A stretch of DNA of 5,897 nt from JBCCJA01 sp039045975. Its GTDB lineage: Bacteria > Planctomycetota > Planctomycetia > Planctomycetales > Planctomycetaceae. Made by a program: the position numbers and the translations under genes. Under the pieces are notes generated by a model. The model was not told where the DNA came from, did not search any database, and worked only from the letters and a program-made list of their open reading frames with translations. The stretch lies in contig JBCCJA010000100.1 in assembly GCA_039045975.1 (NCBI GenBank), positions 1 to 5,897 of the forward strand. Direction: 5' to 3'. This document shows, in pieces, positions 1-5,340 of this stretch; positions within the stretch are counted from its first letter, which is position 1; every line of letters starts with the position of its first letter.

Positions 1-12
1 AACGTGTCGATA

Positions 13-80
13 GAGTTCGAGCCTCACGGCGGGTTCTCCCGTGGCGGACGTAGAGCATCCGCCAACGTGAGGCCGAACTC
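13..80. repeat. Branched inverted repeat (three-way junction), REP-like or structured RNA
   Basis: The outer arms at 13-28 and 66-80 pair over 15 base pairs with a single bulged A at 20. Inside lie two further perfect hairpins: 30-41 (4 bp, loop TTCT) and 42-64 (7 bp, 9-base loop). Only one or two bases are left unpaired at the junction, so either strand can fold into a compact three-way junction of about 68 nt. It sits 58 bases past the murD stop, in the non-coding stretch 1-137. No T-run follows on either side, so it is not a standard intrinsic terminator. It could be a dispersed palindromic (REP-type) element, a 3' end stabiliser of murD mRNA, or a leader structure of a minus-strand gene left of the window. 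I do not recognise an Rfam family. The pairing is directly visible; the role is unknown. Confidence 0.6.
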
Positions 81-137
81 GTTTAAGCGCAAGACCTTAT
101 GGACCCTGGCGCAAAATCCTCGTGACCGCTCGGGCTT

Positions 138-1676
138 TTATGGCGAACCCTCGACCCGCCGCCGGTACTGCTCGACAAGCCGCCGAAAGTGTTCGCCGCG
201 TTCTTTGAAGTCGCGATGTATCGGCCGGCTCGGGCAGCCGGGCGAAAATATGACGCAACGCGATCCCACTAAGTTGCGTGTCGCGGCCACGAATGCCTCC
301 TCGAGCGATTCGTGCAGGGAAACCTCAGTCTGATTCATGACGGACGCCGTGTCTTTTAGCTGCCGACCGTAGCGGCCGAACGCCGCGACCGAAGAGACCT
401 GCCCGAAGACCGACGCCGGGGAGTGCGGATGTCCGGCGTCGTCGGCCCGGACGGCCAGATCGGAGCCGCCGCCGCAAATCAATTTAACCGCGTCTTTGTT
501 CATGCCCGACATCTGGACGGCGGTCGCAACGGCCGCCGACAACGCGGCGAGCGATGTCGCCTTCGAATCGTCGATGAAATGTACGCCCTCGATCGTCGCG
601 ACGGTCTGCGACCTGTGCGGGAGGATCTCGAAATCGCGGACGCCGCGTGCGATGGCGCGTCGGCCCGCCCCGGCCGACCATGCGACGAGAGCCGCCATCG
701 TCGCGTCGGACCACATGTGCGACGGCCAATCCCTTTCGGGCACGCGGAACGTCATCGGCCGACCACCCTCGCGGCTGTAGGCGGCCAGTACGGCTTCACG
801 TCGACGCAGAAATAAAGATCGTCGAGATTGCAGAGGCGTGACGTTTGTCCGAAACCGCACGGCCGGCGTGTCGATCATCGGAGCGAGCCCCCGGCGTGGC
901 AGCCGAGACCCGATATCGACCATCGACGTGATCGCGACGTCACCGGTGCCCTGACGATCGAAGATCGACCGCTTCGCCTCGATGTAATTTGCTTCCGAGC
1001 CGTGCCATTCGGCGTGGTGCACGTAGAGGTTTGTCACAGCCGCGACGTCGGGCCGGAAATCGGCAGCGGCCAACCGCACCAACTGATAACTACTCAACTC
1101 AAAAACCGTCACGTCCTCGGCCGAAAATTTGTCCGCCGGATCGTCGACCGCGTCGAGCAGGCTTTCGCCTATATTCCCGACCAGTCGGGCCCGCTTGCCG
1201 CCGGCGACGAGCATGTCACGGCACATCGTCGCGGTCGTCGATTTGCCGACCGTGCCGGTGATGCCAATGAGCGGGCCGGGGGTCTCGGCGATCGCGAGTT
1301 CGATCTCGCTCGTGATCAACGCCCCCGCCTCTGCGGCGAGACGCACGAAGCGATTGCCCGGTTTGACCGCGGGGGCGACGACGACCGCCTCGGCCGTCCG
1401 GAAGTCGTCCTCGTCGTGTCGGCCGAGGACGAATTTATCGATCGCGTAGCCGTCGAGGGCGGCGAGGGAGTCGGCCAGTTCCGACTCGTCGAGCAGGTCG
1501 GTCACCGTCAGCCTGGCGCCGCGGCGGGCGAGATATTTGATCGCCGCGATCTGGCCGCCGTGCCAGCCGAGGCCCATCACGGTGACGCGTTTGCCCCGCC
1601 AGTCTTTCAGCAACGCCAAACGGGCCGTCGCGAGGTGCGGCGGCCCGTTGAGTTTTTGTGGGGGCGTGTCGGACAT
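138..1676 (-). CDS. murD: UDP-N-acetylmuramoylalanine--D-glutamate ligase (MurD)
   Basis: Cytoplasmic ATP-dependent Mur ligase that adds D-glutamate to UDP-MurNAc-L-Ala in peptidoglycan precursor synthesis. The 512-residue product shows all three Mur domains. The N-terminal Rossmann-like domain has RVTVMGLGWHGG near 30-41. The central ATPase has P-loop GITGTVGKSTT (138-148), VGNIG (166-170), FELSSYQL (192-199), NLYVHHAEWHG (216-226) and the expected carbamylated lysine K235 in EAKRSIF. The C-terminal domain has LPHR (352-355), DDSKAT (369-374) and SPGCPS (478-483). It is longer than E. coli MurD (438 aa), through an N-terminal extension of about 25 residues and insertions around 250-300 and 405-425. 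Oddities: V143 replaces the usual Asn of TNGKS, and the Lys of the C-terminal GG-x-(D/G)K motif is missing (GGGSDLA at 402-408). The ATG at 1676 was chosen because it leaves the shorter non-homologous N-terminus. A GTG at 1730 has AAGG 6 bases upstream and would add 18 residues. It lies 88 bases after the Cys-rich gene on the same strand. Confidence 0.9.
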   Translation of the reverse strand: MSDTPPQKLNGPPHLATARLALLKDWRGKRVTVMGLGWHGGQIAAIKYLARRGARLTVTDLLDESELADSLAALDGYAIDKFVLGRHDEDDFRTAEAVVVAPAVKPGNRFVRLAAEAGALITSEIELAIAETPGPLIGITGTVGKSTTATMCRDMLVAGGKRARLVGNIGESLLDAVDDPADKFSAEDVTVFELSSYQLVRLAAADFRPDVAAVTNLYVHHAEWHGSEANYIEAKRSIFDRQGTGDVAITSMVDIGSRLPRRGLAPMIDTPAVRFRTNVTPLQSRRSLFLRRREAVLAAYSREGGRPMTFRVPERDWPSHMWSDATMAALVAWSAGAGRRAIARGVRDFEILPHRSQTVATIEGVHFIDDSKATSLAALSAAVATAVQMSGMNKDAVKLICGGGSDLAVRADDAGHPHSPASVFGQVSSVAAFGRYGRQLKDTASVMNQTEVSLHESLEEAFVAATRNLVGSRCVIFSPGCPSRPIHRDFKERGEHFRRLVEQYRRRVEGSP

Positions 1677-1764
1677 CCTGATCCGTTGCTGTGACTCGGT
1701 CCGTCGACCTATCGGAGGGCTGACGCCCACCGCTCGCCTTGTTAAGTGACCGTCGCTCGCCCGG

Positions 1765-2241
1765 TTAGTCGTCGTAGTCGACGAAGACCTTGCCGCGTTT
1801 CACGGTGATCTCGACCTCGTACTTGCCGTAGTCGAGCTTCACGAAGTGCCCGGCCTTCTTGACGACGACCTCGGGGCATTCGCACGACGGGACGCAGACG
1901 AGCACTTCGACGAGGCTGACGGGCGGCTCGCAGGGGCATTCGCACTCGCAGCCGCACACGGGAGCGACGACCGGCGGCGGGCACGGGTTCAGGACCGTCA
2001 CCAACGCCGGGACGGCACACGGGTGGATGTTGTGCAGGTCTTCGTAGCAGACGTCGGGGTAGCCGGCGGCGGTCGTGCCCGGCGGGAGCGGCGTCAGGTG
2101 GCCGAGCGGCGCGTCGGGCGCCGGGCCGTGAAACAGGTCGATTATCAGCAGATCGTCGAGGCCGGCGTCGGCACTCGATGTCGGCATCGCCCCACAGACG
2201 GCGACGGCCAACGCGGGCAGAAGAAAGGCGTGACGAGGCAT
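1765..2241 (-). CDS. Secreted cysteine- and proline-rich protein, family unknown
   Basis: I do not recognise this 158-residue protein. Residues 1-26 form a Sec signal peptide: short basic start MPRH, hydrophobic stretch FLLPALAVAVCGA, and a likely signal peptidase I site after SADA. C16 is preceded by Val, so it is a poor lipobox. The mature part has 11 cysteines (65, 75, 87, 96, 98, 100, 102, 104, 116, 120, 122). Five of them alternate as CxCxCxCxC at 96-104, and a second group reads CVPSCEC at 116-122. A proline-rich linker precedes this (NPCPPPVVAPV). The C-terminal 30 residues are Cys-free with alternating hydrophobic and charged residues, suggesting a few beta-strands. The Cys part could bind metal or form disulfides outside the cytoplasm; this is inference. 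Signal peptide, sharp composition and stop-to-start spacing make it a convincing gene despite no strong Shine-Dalgarno. It may be co-transcribed with murD and is divergent from the protease gene. Confidence 0.8.
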   Translation of the reverse strand: MPRHAFLLPALAVAVCGAMPTSSADAGLDDLLIIDLFHGPAPDAPLGHLTPLPPGTTAAGYPDVCYEDLHNIHPCAVPALVTVLNPCPPPVVAPVCGCECECPCEPPVSLVEVLVCVPSCECPEVVVKKAGHFVKLDYGKYEVEITVKRGKVFVDYDD

Positions 2242-2303
2242 GGCGGCTACGATCCGGAGTGAGAAAACCGGTTGCAGCCACTTTCGGCGACGCCCACCGG
2301 CAG

Positions 2304-2312
2304 TGGTATGCT
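2304..2312 (+). promoter_or_regulatory. Candidate extended -10 promoter for the protease gene
   Basis: TGGTATGCT in the 135-base divergent intergenic region matches an extended -10 element (TG-n-TATGCT). No good -35 lies at 17-18 bases; TTGCAG at 2272-2277 is too far away. Transcription would start near 2319 and give a leader of about 58 bases before the ATG at 2377. No equally good promoter for the leftward Cys-rich gene was seen in the same region. Confidence 0.3.
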
Positions 2313-2376
2313 ACTTCGCGAATTCGGGCAGACGCCACGGGGCGGACGAGATCGGCGACTTTTTGGGACTTAATCG

Positions 2377-3405
2377 ATGACCCGTGTGATCCGCCGGCCG
2401 GCCGCCTCGTTCTGTGACTCCCGGAGTCATTCGAGACTTGCGAGGGCCTCAGTGTTCACGATCGCGGCCGCTGCTGTTTTCGGCGTCTTGACGCCCGCTG
2501 GTGCCGCCGAAGTGATCGAGATCCGGGGCGGCTACCGCGTCGAGGGCGACGTGCTGAAGTCGGACGACCGCTTCCTGTTCGTCGACATCGGCGTCGACGT
2601 CGTCCGTGTCCCGCTCGACCGCGTCCTGTCACGGACCCGTGATGGGGCCGACGACGTCTCGGAAGACAAGTCCGAGGGGCTGTACACGGCGAAGCGGTTG
2701 AGCCCGGCCCCGGTCAACACGCTGGCGTCGAAAAACGGCTCCGGCGTCGTTCTGGTGCAGACGCCGGTCGGCCTCGGATCGGGTTTTTTGATCGACGAAA
2801 AGGGTCACTGCGTCACGAACTGCCACGTGATCGAGGGCGAGCGTCAACTCGCGTGCATTCTGTATGTCCCGTCGGAGACCGGCGGCCTGACGCGACGCCG
2901 GATCGCCGACGTCGAAATCGTCGCCTTGAACCCGTTCCTCGACCTCGCACTCCTGCGGATCCCAGAAACGGAAGGCGTGCCGTTTCGCCCGGTGACGCTC
3001 GCCCCCGAGTCCGACTACGACGAGGGCGACCGCGTGTTCGCGATCGGCAACCCGCTCGGGCTGGAGCGGTCGGTCTCGCAGGGGATCGTCGGCAACCGCA
3101 ACCGCAACATGCGGGGCCTCGTCTACATACAGACGACGACGCAGATCAATCCGGGCAACTCGGGCGGGCCGTTGTTCAACGACCGCGGCGAAGTGATCGG
3201 CGTGACGAACATGAAGCTGACGTTCGGCGAAGGGCTCGGCTTCGCGATCCCGGTCGAGTACCTGAAAACGTTTCTCGACAACGGCCGCGCGTTCGCCTTC
3301 GACGCGACGAATCCGAACACCGGGTATCGCTACCTCGAACCTCCGCGTCGGCGTGAATTCTCGGCCCCGCCGCGGGAATCGGGGCCGCGGACGGCAGAGG
3401 GCTGA
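2377..3405 (+). CDS. Exported trypsin-like serine protease, HtrA/DegP type without PDZ
   Basis: A 342-residue serine endopeptidase (chymotrypsin fold, S1C-like), probably acting in the periplasm or at the cell surface on misfolded or envelope proteins. The catalytic triad is visible: H150 in VTNCHVIEG, D189 in FLDLALLRI and S262 in NPGNSGGPLF. Further family motifs are GSGFLID (134-140), FAIGNPLGLERSVSQGIV (221-238) and GLGFAIPVEYL (286-296). An Arg-rich n-region is followed by hydrophobic FTIAAAAVFGVL and a likely cleavage site after AGAA (44). Residues 45-90 form a small beta-rich module (IEIRGGYRVEGDVL...VDVVRVPLDRV) placed before the protease. After about residue 305 there is only a Pro/Arg-rich tail, so the usual PDZ domain is absent. 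C149 replaces the Asn normally found just before the catalytic His. ATG 2377 is the first start after an in-frame TAA at 2371, with a weak GGGA 8 bases upstream. A GTG at 2452 with GAGGG upstream is possible, but would leave the signal peptide without positive charge. Confidence 0.88.
   Translation: MTRVIRRPAASFCDSRSHSRLARASVFTIAAAAVFGVLTPAGAAEVIEIRGGYRVEGDVLKSDDRFLFVDIGVDVVRVPLDRVLSRTRDGADDVSEDKSEGLYTAKRLSPAPVNTLASKNGSGVVLVQTPVGLGSGFLIDEKGHCVTNCHVIEGERQLACILYVPSETGGLTRRRIADVEIVALNPFLDLALLRIPETEGVPFRPVTLAPESDYDEGDRVFAIGNPLGLERSVSQGIVGNRNRNMRGLVYIQTTTQINPGNSGGPLFNDRGEVIGVTNMKLTFGEGLGFAIPVEYLKTFLDNGRAFAFDATNPNTGYRYLEPPRRREFSAPPRESGPRTAEG
2415..2429. repeat. Perfect 7-bp palindrome inside the protease signal-peptide region
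   Basis: TGACTCC and GGAGTCA face each other with a single central C. The palindrome lies within codons 13-18 of the protease, upstream of an alternative GTG start at 2452. It has the size and symmetry of an operator, but its position inside a coding region with the ATG at 2377 argues for coincidence. No second copy was seen in the window. Confidence 0.3.
3362..3387. repeat. GC-rich inverted repeat at the 3' end of the protease gene
   Basis: CGGCCCCG (3362-3369) and CGGGGCCG (3380-3387) are perfectly complementary around a 10-base loop, in the last 15 codons of the protease. No T-run follows. The same two 8-base arms recur, in the same order, at 3630-3648. In DNA this GC-rich the match may be accidental. 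Confidence 0.35.
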
Positions 3406-3468
3406 CTTTGTGTCCCCGCCTACGAATACTCTCCGCGTGATTTCCGTCCCGACACGAGGTCGTAACCG

Positions 3469-3489
3469 CCGCGGGTCTTCGGCCCGCGG
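3469..3489. other. Stable GC hairpin in the protease-to-next-gene spacer, no T-tract
   Basis: CCGCGGG (3469-3475) pairs with CCCGCGG (3483-3489); an inner G-U and C-G pair bring the stem to 9 bp with a 3-base loop. It lies in the 150-base spacer, 64 bases after the protease stop and 67 bases before the next start. The following bases are TCAAGAAG, so it is not a canonical intrinsic terminator. It could still slow exonucleases at the protease mRNA end, act with Rho, or reduce read-through. A second small hairpin, CCGCC/GGCGG, lies at 3515-3527. No convincing promoter was seen in the rest of the spacer. Confidence 0.4.
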
Positions 3490-3544
3490 TCAAGAAGTCA
3501 TGCGGATCCATCGACCGCCGCTGGCGGCCTTCCCAACGCAGTTT

Positions 3545-3550
3545 AAGGAG
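3545..3550 (+). promoter_or_regulatory. Strong Shine-Dalgarno AAGGAG deciding a GTG start
   Basis: AAGGAG is followed 5 bases later by GTG at 3556. It is the best ribosome binding site in the window and favours that GTG over the in-frame ATG at 3577. An out-of-frame ATG at 3554 overlaps the GTG (ATGTG) and opens only five codons before TGA at 3569-3571. Confidence 0.7.
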
Positions 3551-3555
3551 CGGAT

Positions 3556-5295
3556 GTGTCTCAGACCGTGACCCGAATGTTCTCCGTCGTGATCGGTGCG
3601 TGCGTCGCCGCCTGTGGCGTCGGCGTGGCCGGCCCCGTCCCGGGGCCGGAGATGCTGCCGTCCAAGACGTACGCCCTCGTGACGGTGCCGAGCGTCGCGA
3701 CGCTGAAGGACCGCATGCTCGAGTCGTCGTTCGGCGATCTGATCGCCGACGAAGAGTTCGAGGCGTTCATCGCCGACTGCCGCGAACGGTACGAGGCCGA
3801 GGTCGCCGACAAGATCACCGACGTGGTCGGGCTGTCGGCCGAGGAGATCCTCGACATCGCGACCGGCGAGTTCACCGTCGCGTTCGCCGAGATCGACGAC
3901 CGTAAACTCGGACTGGCCGGGATCCTCGATTACGAGGACGACGCCGACCTCGACGTGCTCATCGGCAAGATCGAAGATCTGCTCGAAGAACGTGACGCGG
4001 AGCGGACGACGGCCGACATCGACGGGACCGAGGTCGTCCTGCACGAACTGGCCGGGACCGCGACCGACGTCATCGGGAAGCTCGCGTACTTCAAAAAGGA
4101 CGACCGCTTCGTCTTCGGCAACGAGCGGATGATCGAGGCGATCTTGGCCCGCTGGGACGGCGGGAACAGCGACAGCCTCGCCTCCGCCGAGATCTTCTCC
4201 TACGTGATGGAGAAGACGAAGACCGACGACCGCACGCCGGCCTTCGCCTGGTACATCGACCCGATCGCGTTGGTCGAACTCGGCATCCGGGCAAACCAGC
4301 GGACGATCCCGCAGGCCCAGATGGCGCTCGGCTTCTTCCCGATCCTCGGGCTGAAAAACCTGCGTGCGATCGGGGCCGCGTCCGACATCGCGACCGACGA
4401 GTTCGAATCGGTCAGTAAGGGCGTGATCTACGTCGAACAGCCGTCGTCGGGCCTGCTCGGCCTGTTCGAGTTCCCGGCGACGCGACAGAACATCTCGGAC
4501 TGGGTGCCGGCCGACGCGGTCGGCTACTCGGTCATGAATTGGGACGTCGCGTCGGCCTACGGAGCGGTCAGCGACCTGTTCAATATGCTGCAGGGTCCGG
4601 GGATGCTGGAGAACCAGATCGACCGCATCGCCGACTCGCCGAACGGGCCGGGCGTGCACATCAAGGACGACGTCATCGACGGCCTGACCGGGACGATCGA
4701 GGTCGTCTCGTTCCCGAGTTCGACCGAAGTCGACGACGACACGCTTAACCCCGCCGCGTTGCAGCAGGAGATCGTCGTCGCCGCCGAACTGACCGACCCG
4801 CAGCGGGTCGAAGAGCTCATGGCAGAGTTCGCCGATTCGGACGCCTACACCGGCCGTGTCCGGACGTTCGAGGGCACGTCGGTTTACGAGATCCCGAACC
4901 CGTCGGCTGCTCAGGGCGGTCCGGAGAACATCGCGTTCGCGGTGATCGGCTCGAAGTTCTTCGCCTCGTTCGGGACCTCGCACGTCGAGGATGCGATCCG
5001 CGGCGTCGACGTGGCCGACCGCCTGTCGGAGTCGCCGGCGTTCAACGCGATCGCCGACCGGCTGCCGGCCCAGACCTCGATCATGGGCTACCAGAGCAGC
5101 GGGGCGCAGCTGGAGGCGGTGTATGGCTTCCTCAAGTCCGAGGCGTTCGCGAACCAGCTCGGCGGGTTCGACCTGTTCGAGTCGCTGCCGTCGTTCGAGG
5201 CGATCGAAAAGTACCTGACGAACGCGGGCAGCTACGTCGTGCCCGACGCGAACGGTGCGTTCTTCGTGAACTTCGCCGTGCCGGCCGCCGACTGA
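3556..5295 (+). CDS. Exported two-half protein, DUF3352-like; probable lipoprotein
   Basis: A 579-residue protein of unknown function, resembling large planctomycete DUF3352-type proteins; I recognise the style rather than a defined role. The N-terminus is an export signal: R7, then hydrophobic MFSVVIGACVAAC. V17-A18-A19-C20 fits a lipobox (IGAC at 13-16 is a second candidate); otherwise cleavage near GVA/GP at 25 is possible. The rest has no membrane segment and is acidic. Two halves repeat the same order of elements. The first runs from LPSKTYALVTVPSVATL (34-50) through TGEFTVAFAEI, HELAG and RFVFGNERMIEAI (184-196) to TPAFAWYIDP. The second runs from VPADAVGYSVMNWDVAS (317-333) through TGTIEVVSF, YEIPN and KFFASFGTSHVEDAI (467-481) to QTSIMGYQSSG. 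Length and framing are intact, with a strong Shine-Dalgarno upstream and an intrinsic terminator downstream. The 150-base gap and hairpin suggest it is expressed partly independently of the protease. It may be a surface or periplasmic structural protein; this is inference. Confidence 0.85.
   Translation: MSQTVTRMFSVVIGACVAACGVGVAGPVPGPEMLPSKTYALVTVPSVATLKDRMLESSFGDLIADEEFEAFIADCRERYEAEVADKITDVVGLSAEEILDIATGEFTVAFAEIDDRKLGLAGILDYEDDADLDVLIGKIEDLLEERDAERTTADIDGTEVVLHELAGTATDVIGKLAYFKKDDRFVFGNERMIEAILARWDGGNSDSLASAEIFSYVMEKTKTDDRTPAFAWYIDPIALVELGIRANQRTIPQAQMALGFFPILGLKNLRAIGAASDIATDEFESVSKGVIYVEQPSSGLLGLFEFPATRQNISDWVPADAVGYSVMNWDVASAYGAVSDLFNMLQGPGMLENQIDRIADSPNGPGVHIKDDVIDGLTGTIEVVSFPSSTEVDDDTLNPAALQQEIVVAAELTDPQRVEELMAEFADSDAYTGRVRTFEGTSVYEIPNPSAAQGGPENIAFAVIGSKFFASFGTSHVEDAIRGVDVADRLSESPAFNAIADRLPAQTSIMGYQSSGAQLEAVYGFLKSEAFANQLGGFDLFESLPSFEAIEKYLTNAGSYVVPDANGAFFVNFAVPAAD
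3629..3649. repeat. GC-rich inverted repeat in the early coding region of the two-half protein
   Basis: CCGGCCCC (3629-3636) and GGGGCCGG (3642-3649) form a perfect 8-bp stem with a 5-base loop that an inner G-C pair can close further. It lies about 75 bases after the start codon, just past the signal-peptide codons. It contains the same 8-base arms as the inverted repeat at 3362-3387. A role in pausing translation at the end of the signal peptide is possible but unproven. Confidence 0.35.
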
Positions 5296-5310
5296 AACGA
5301 GACTTCGGCG

Positions 5311-5340
5311 ACCCCGCGTCCTCGTGACGCGGGGTTTTTT
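5311..5340 (+). terminator. Intrinsic terminator of the two-half protein gene
   Basis: CCCCGCGTC (5312-5320), loop CTCGT and GACGCGGGG (5326-5334) form a perfect 9-bp GC-rich stem followed by six T residues (5335-5340). It begins 16 bases after the stop codon. On the minus strand no T-run follows the stem, so it works mainly rightward. The T-run overlaps the stop codon (5339-5341) of the convergent aminotransferase gene. Confidence 0.92.

Noticed and set aside
1..90. Possible integron attC site or tRNA at the branched repeat
   Set aside because: The bulged stem resembles an attC hairpin, but the flanks do not give RYYYAAC/GTTRRRY boxes (the right flank is GTTTAAG) and no integrase or cassette is seen. 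There is no T-loop GGTTCGA or 7-bp acceptor stem for a tRNA.
4..333. Open frame of 109 codons on the plus strand at the left edge
   Set aside because: It crosses the branched repeat and the antisense of the murD 3' end. Its Arg/Ser-rich composition has no domain, and the murD frame on the other strand is clearly real.
828..1694. Plus-strand open frame of 288 codons antisense to murD
   Set aside because: Arg/Asp/Gly-rich shadow of GC-rich codons; the opposite strand has complete Mur ligase motifs.
1677..1764. Terminator or promoter between the Cys-rich gene and murD
   Set aside because: Only a 4-bp GGGC/GCCC stem is present, with no T-run and no recognisable -35/-10 pair.
1765..2241. Lipoprotein reading of the Cys-rich protein via C16
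   Set aside because: Val precedes C16 where Gly, Ala or Ser is needed, while SADA at 23-26 gives a good signal peptidase I site.
1742..2338. Alternative minus-strand frame of 198 codons overlapping the Cys-rich gene
   Set aside because: Arg/Pro/Ala-rich with no signal or domain; the overlapping 158-codon frame has a clean signal peptide and patterned cysteines.
2853..3356. Plus-strand frame of 167 codons inside the protease gene
   Set aside because: Out-of-frame shadow; the protease frame carries the catalytic triad through this region.
3490..4983. Minus-strand open frame of 497 codons opposite the two-half protein gene
   Set aside because: Long only because GC-rich third positions remove stop codons. 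The product is an Arg/Asp/Val/His-rich string without motifs. The plus frame has a signal peptide, Shine-Dalgarno and terminator.
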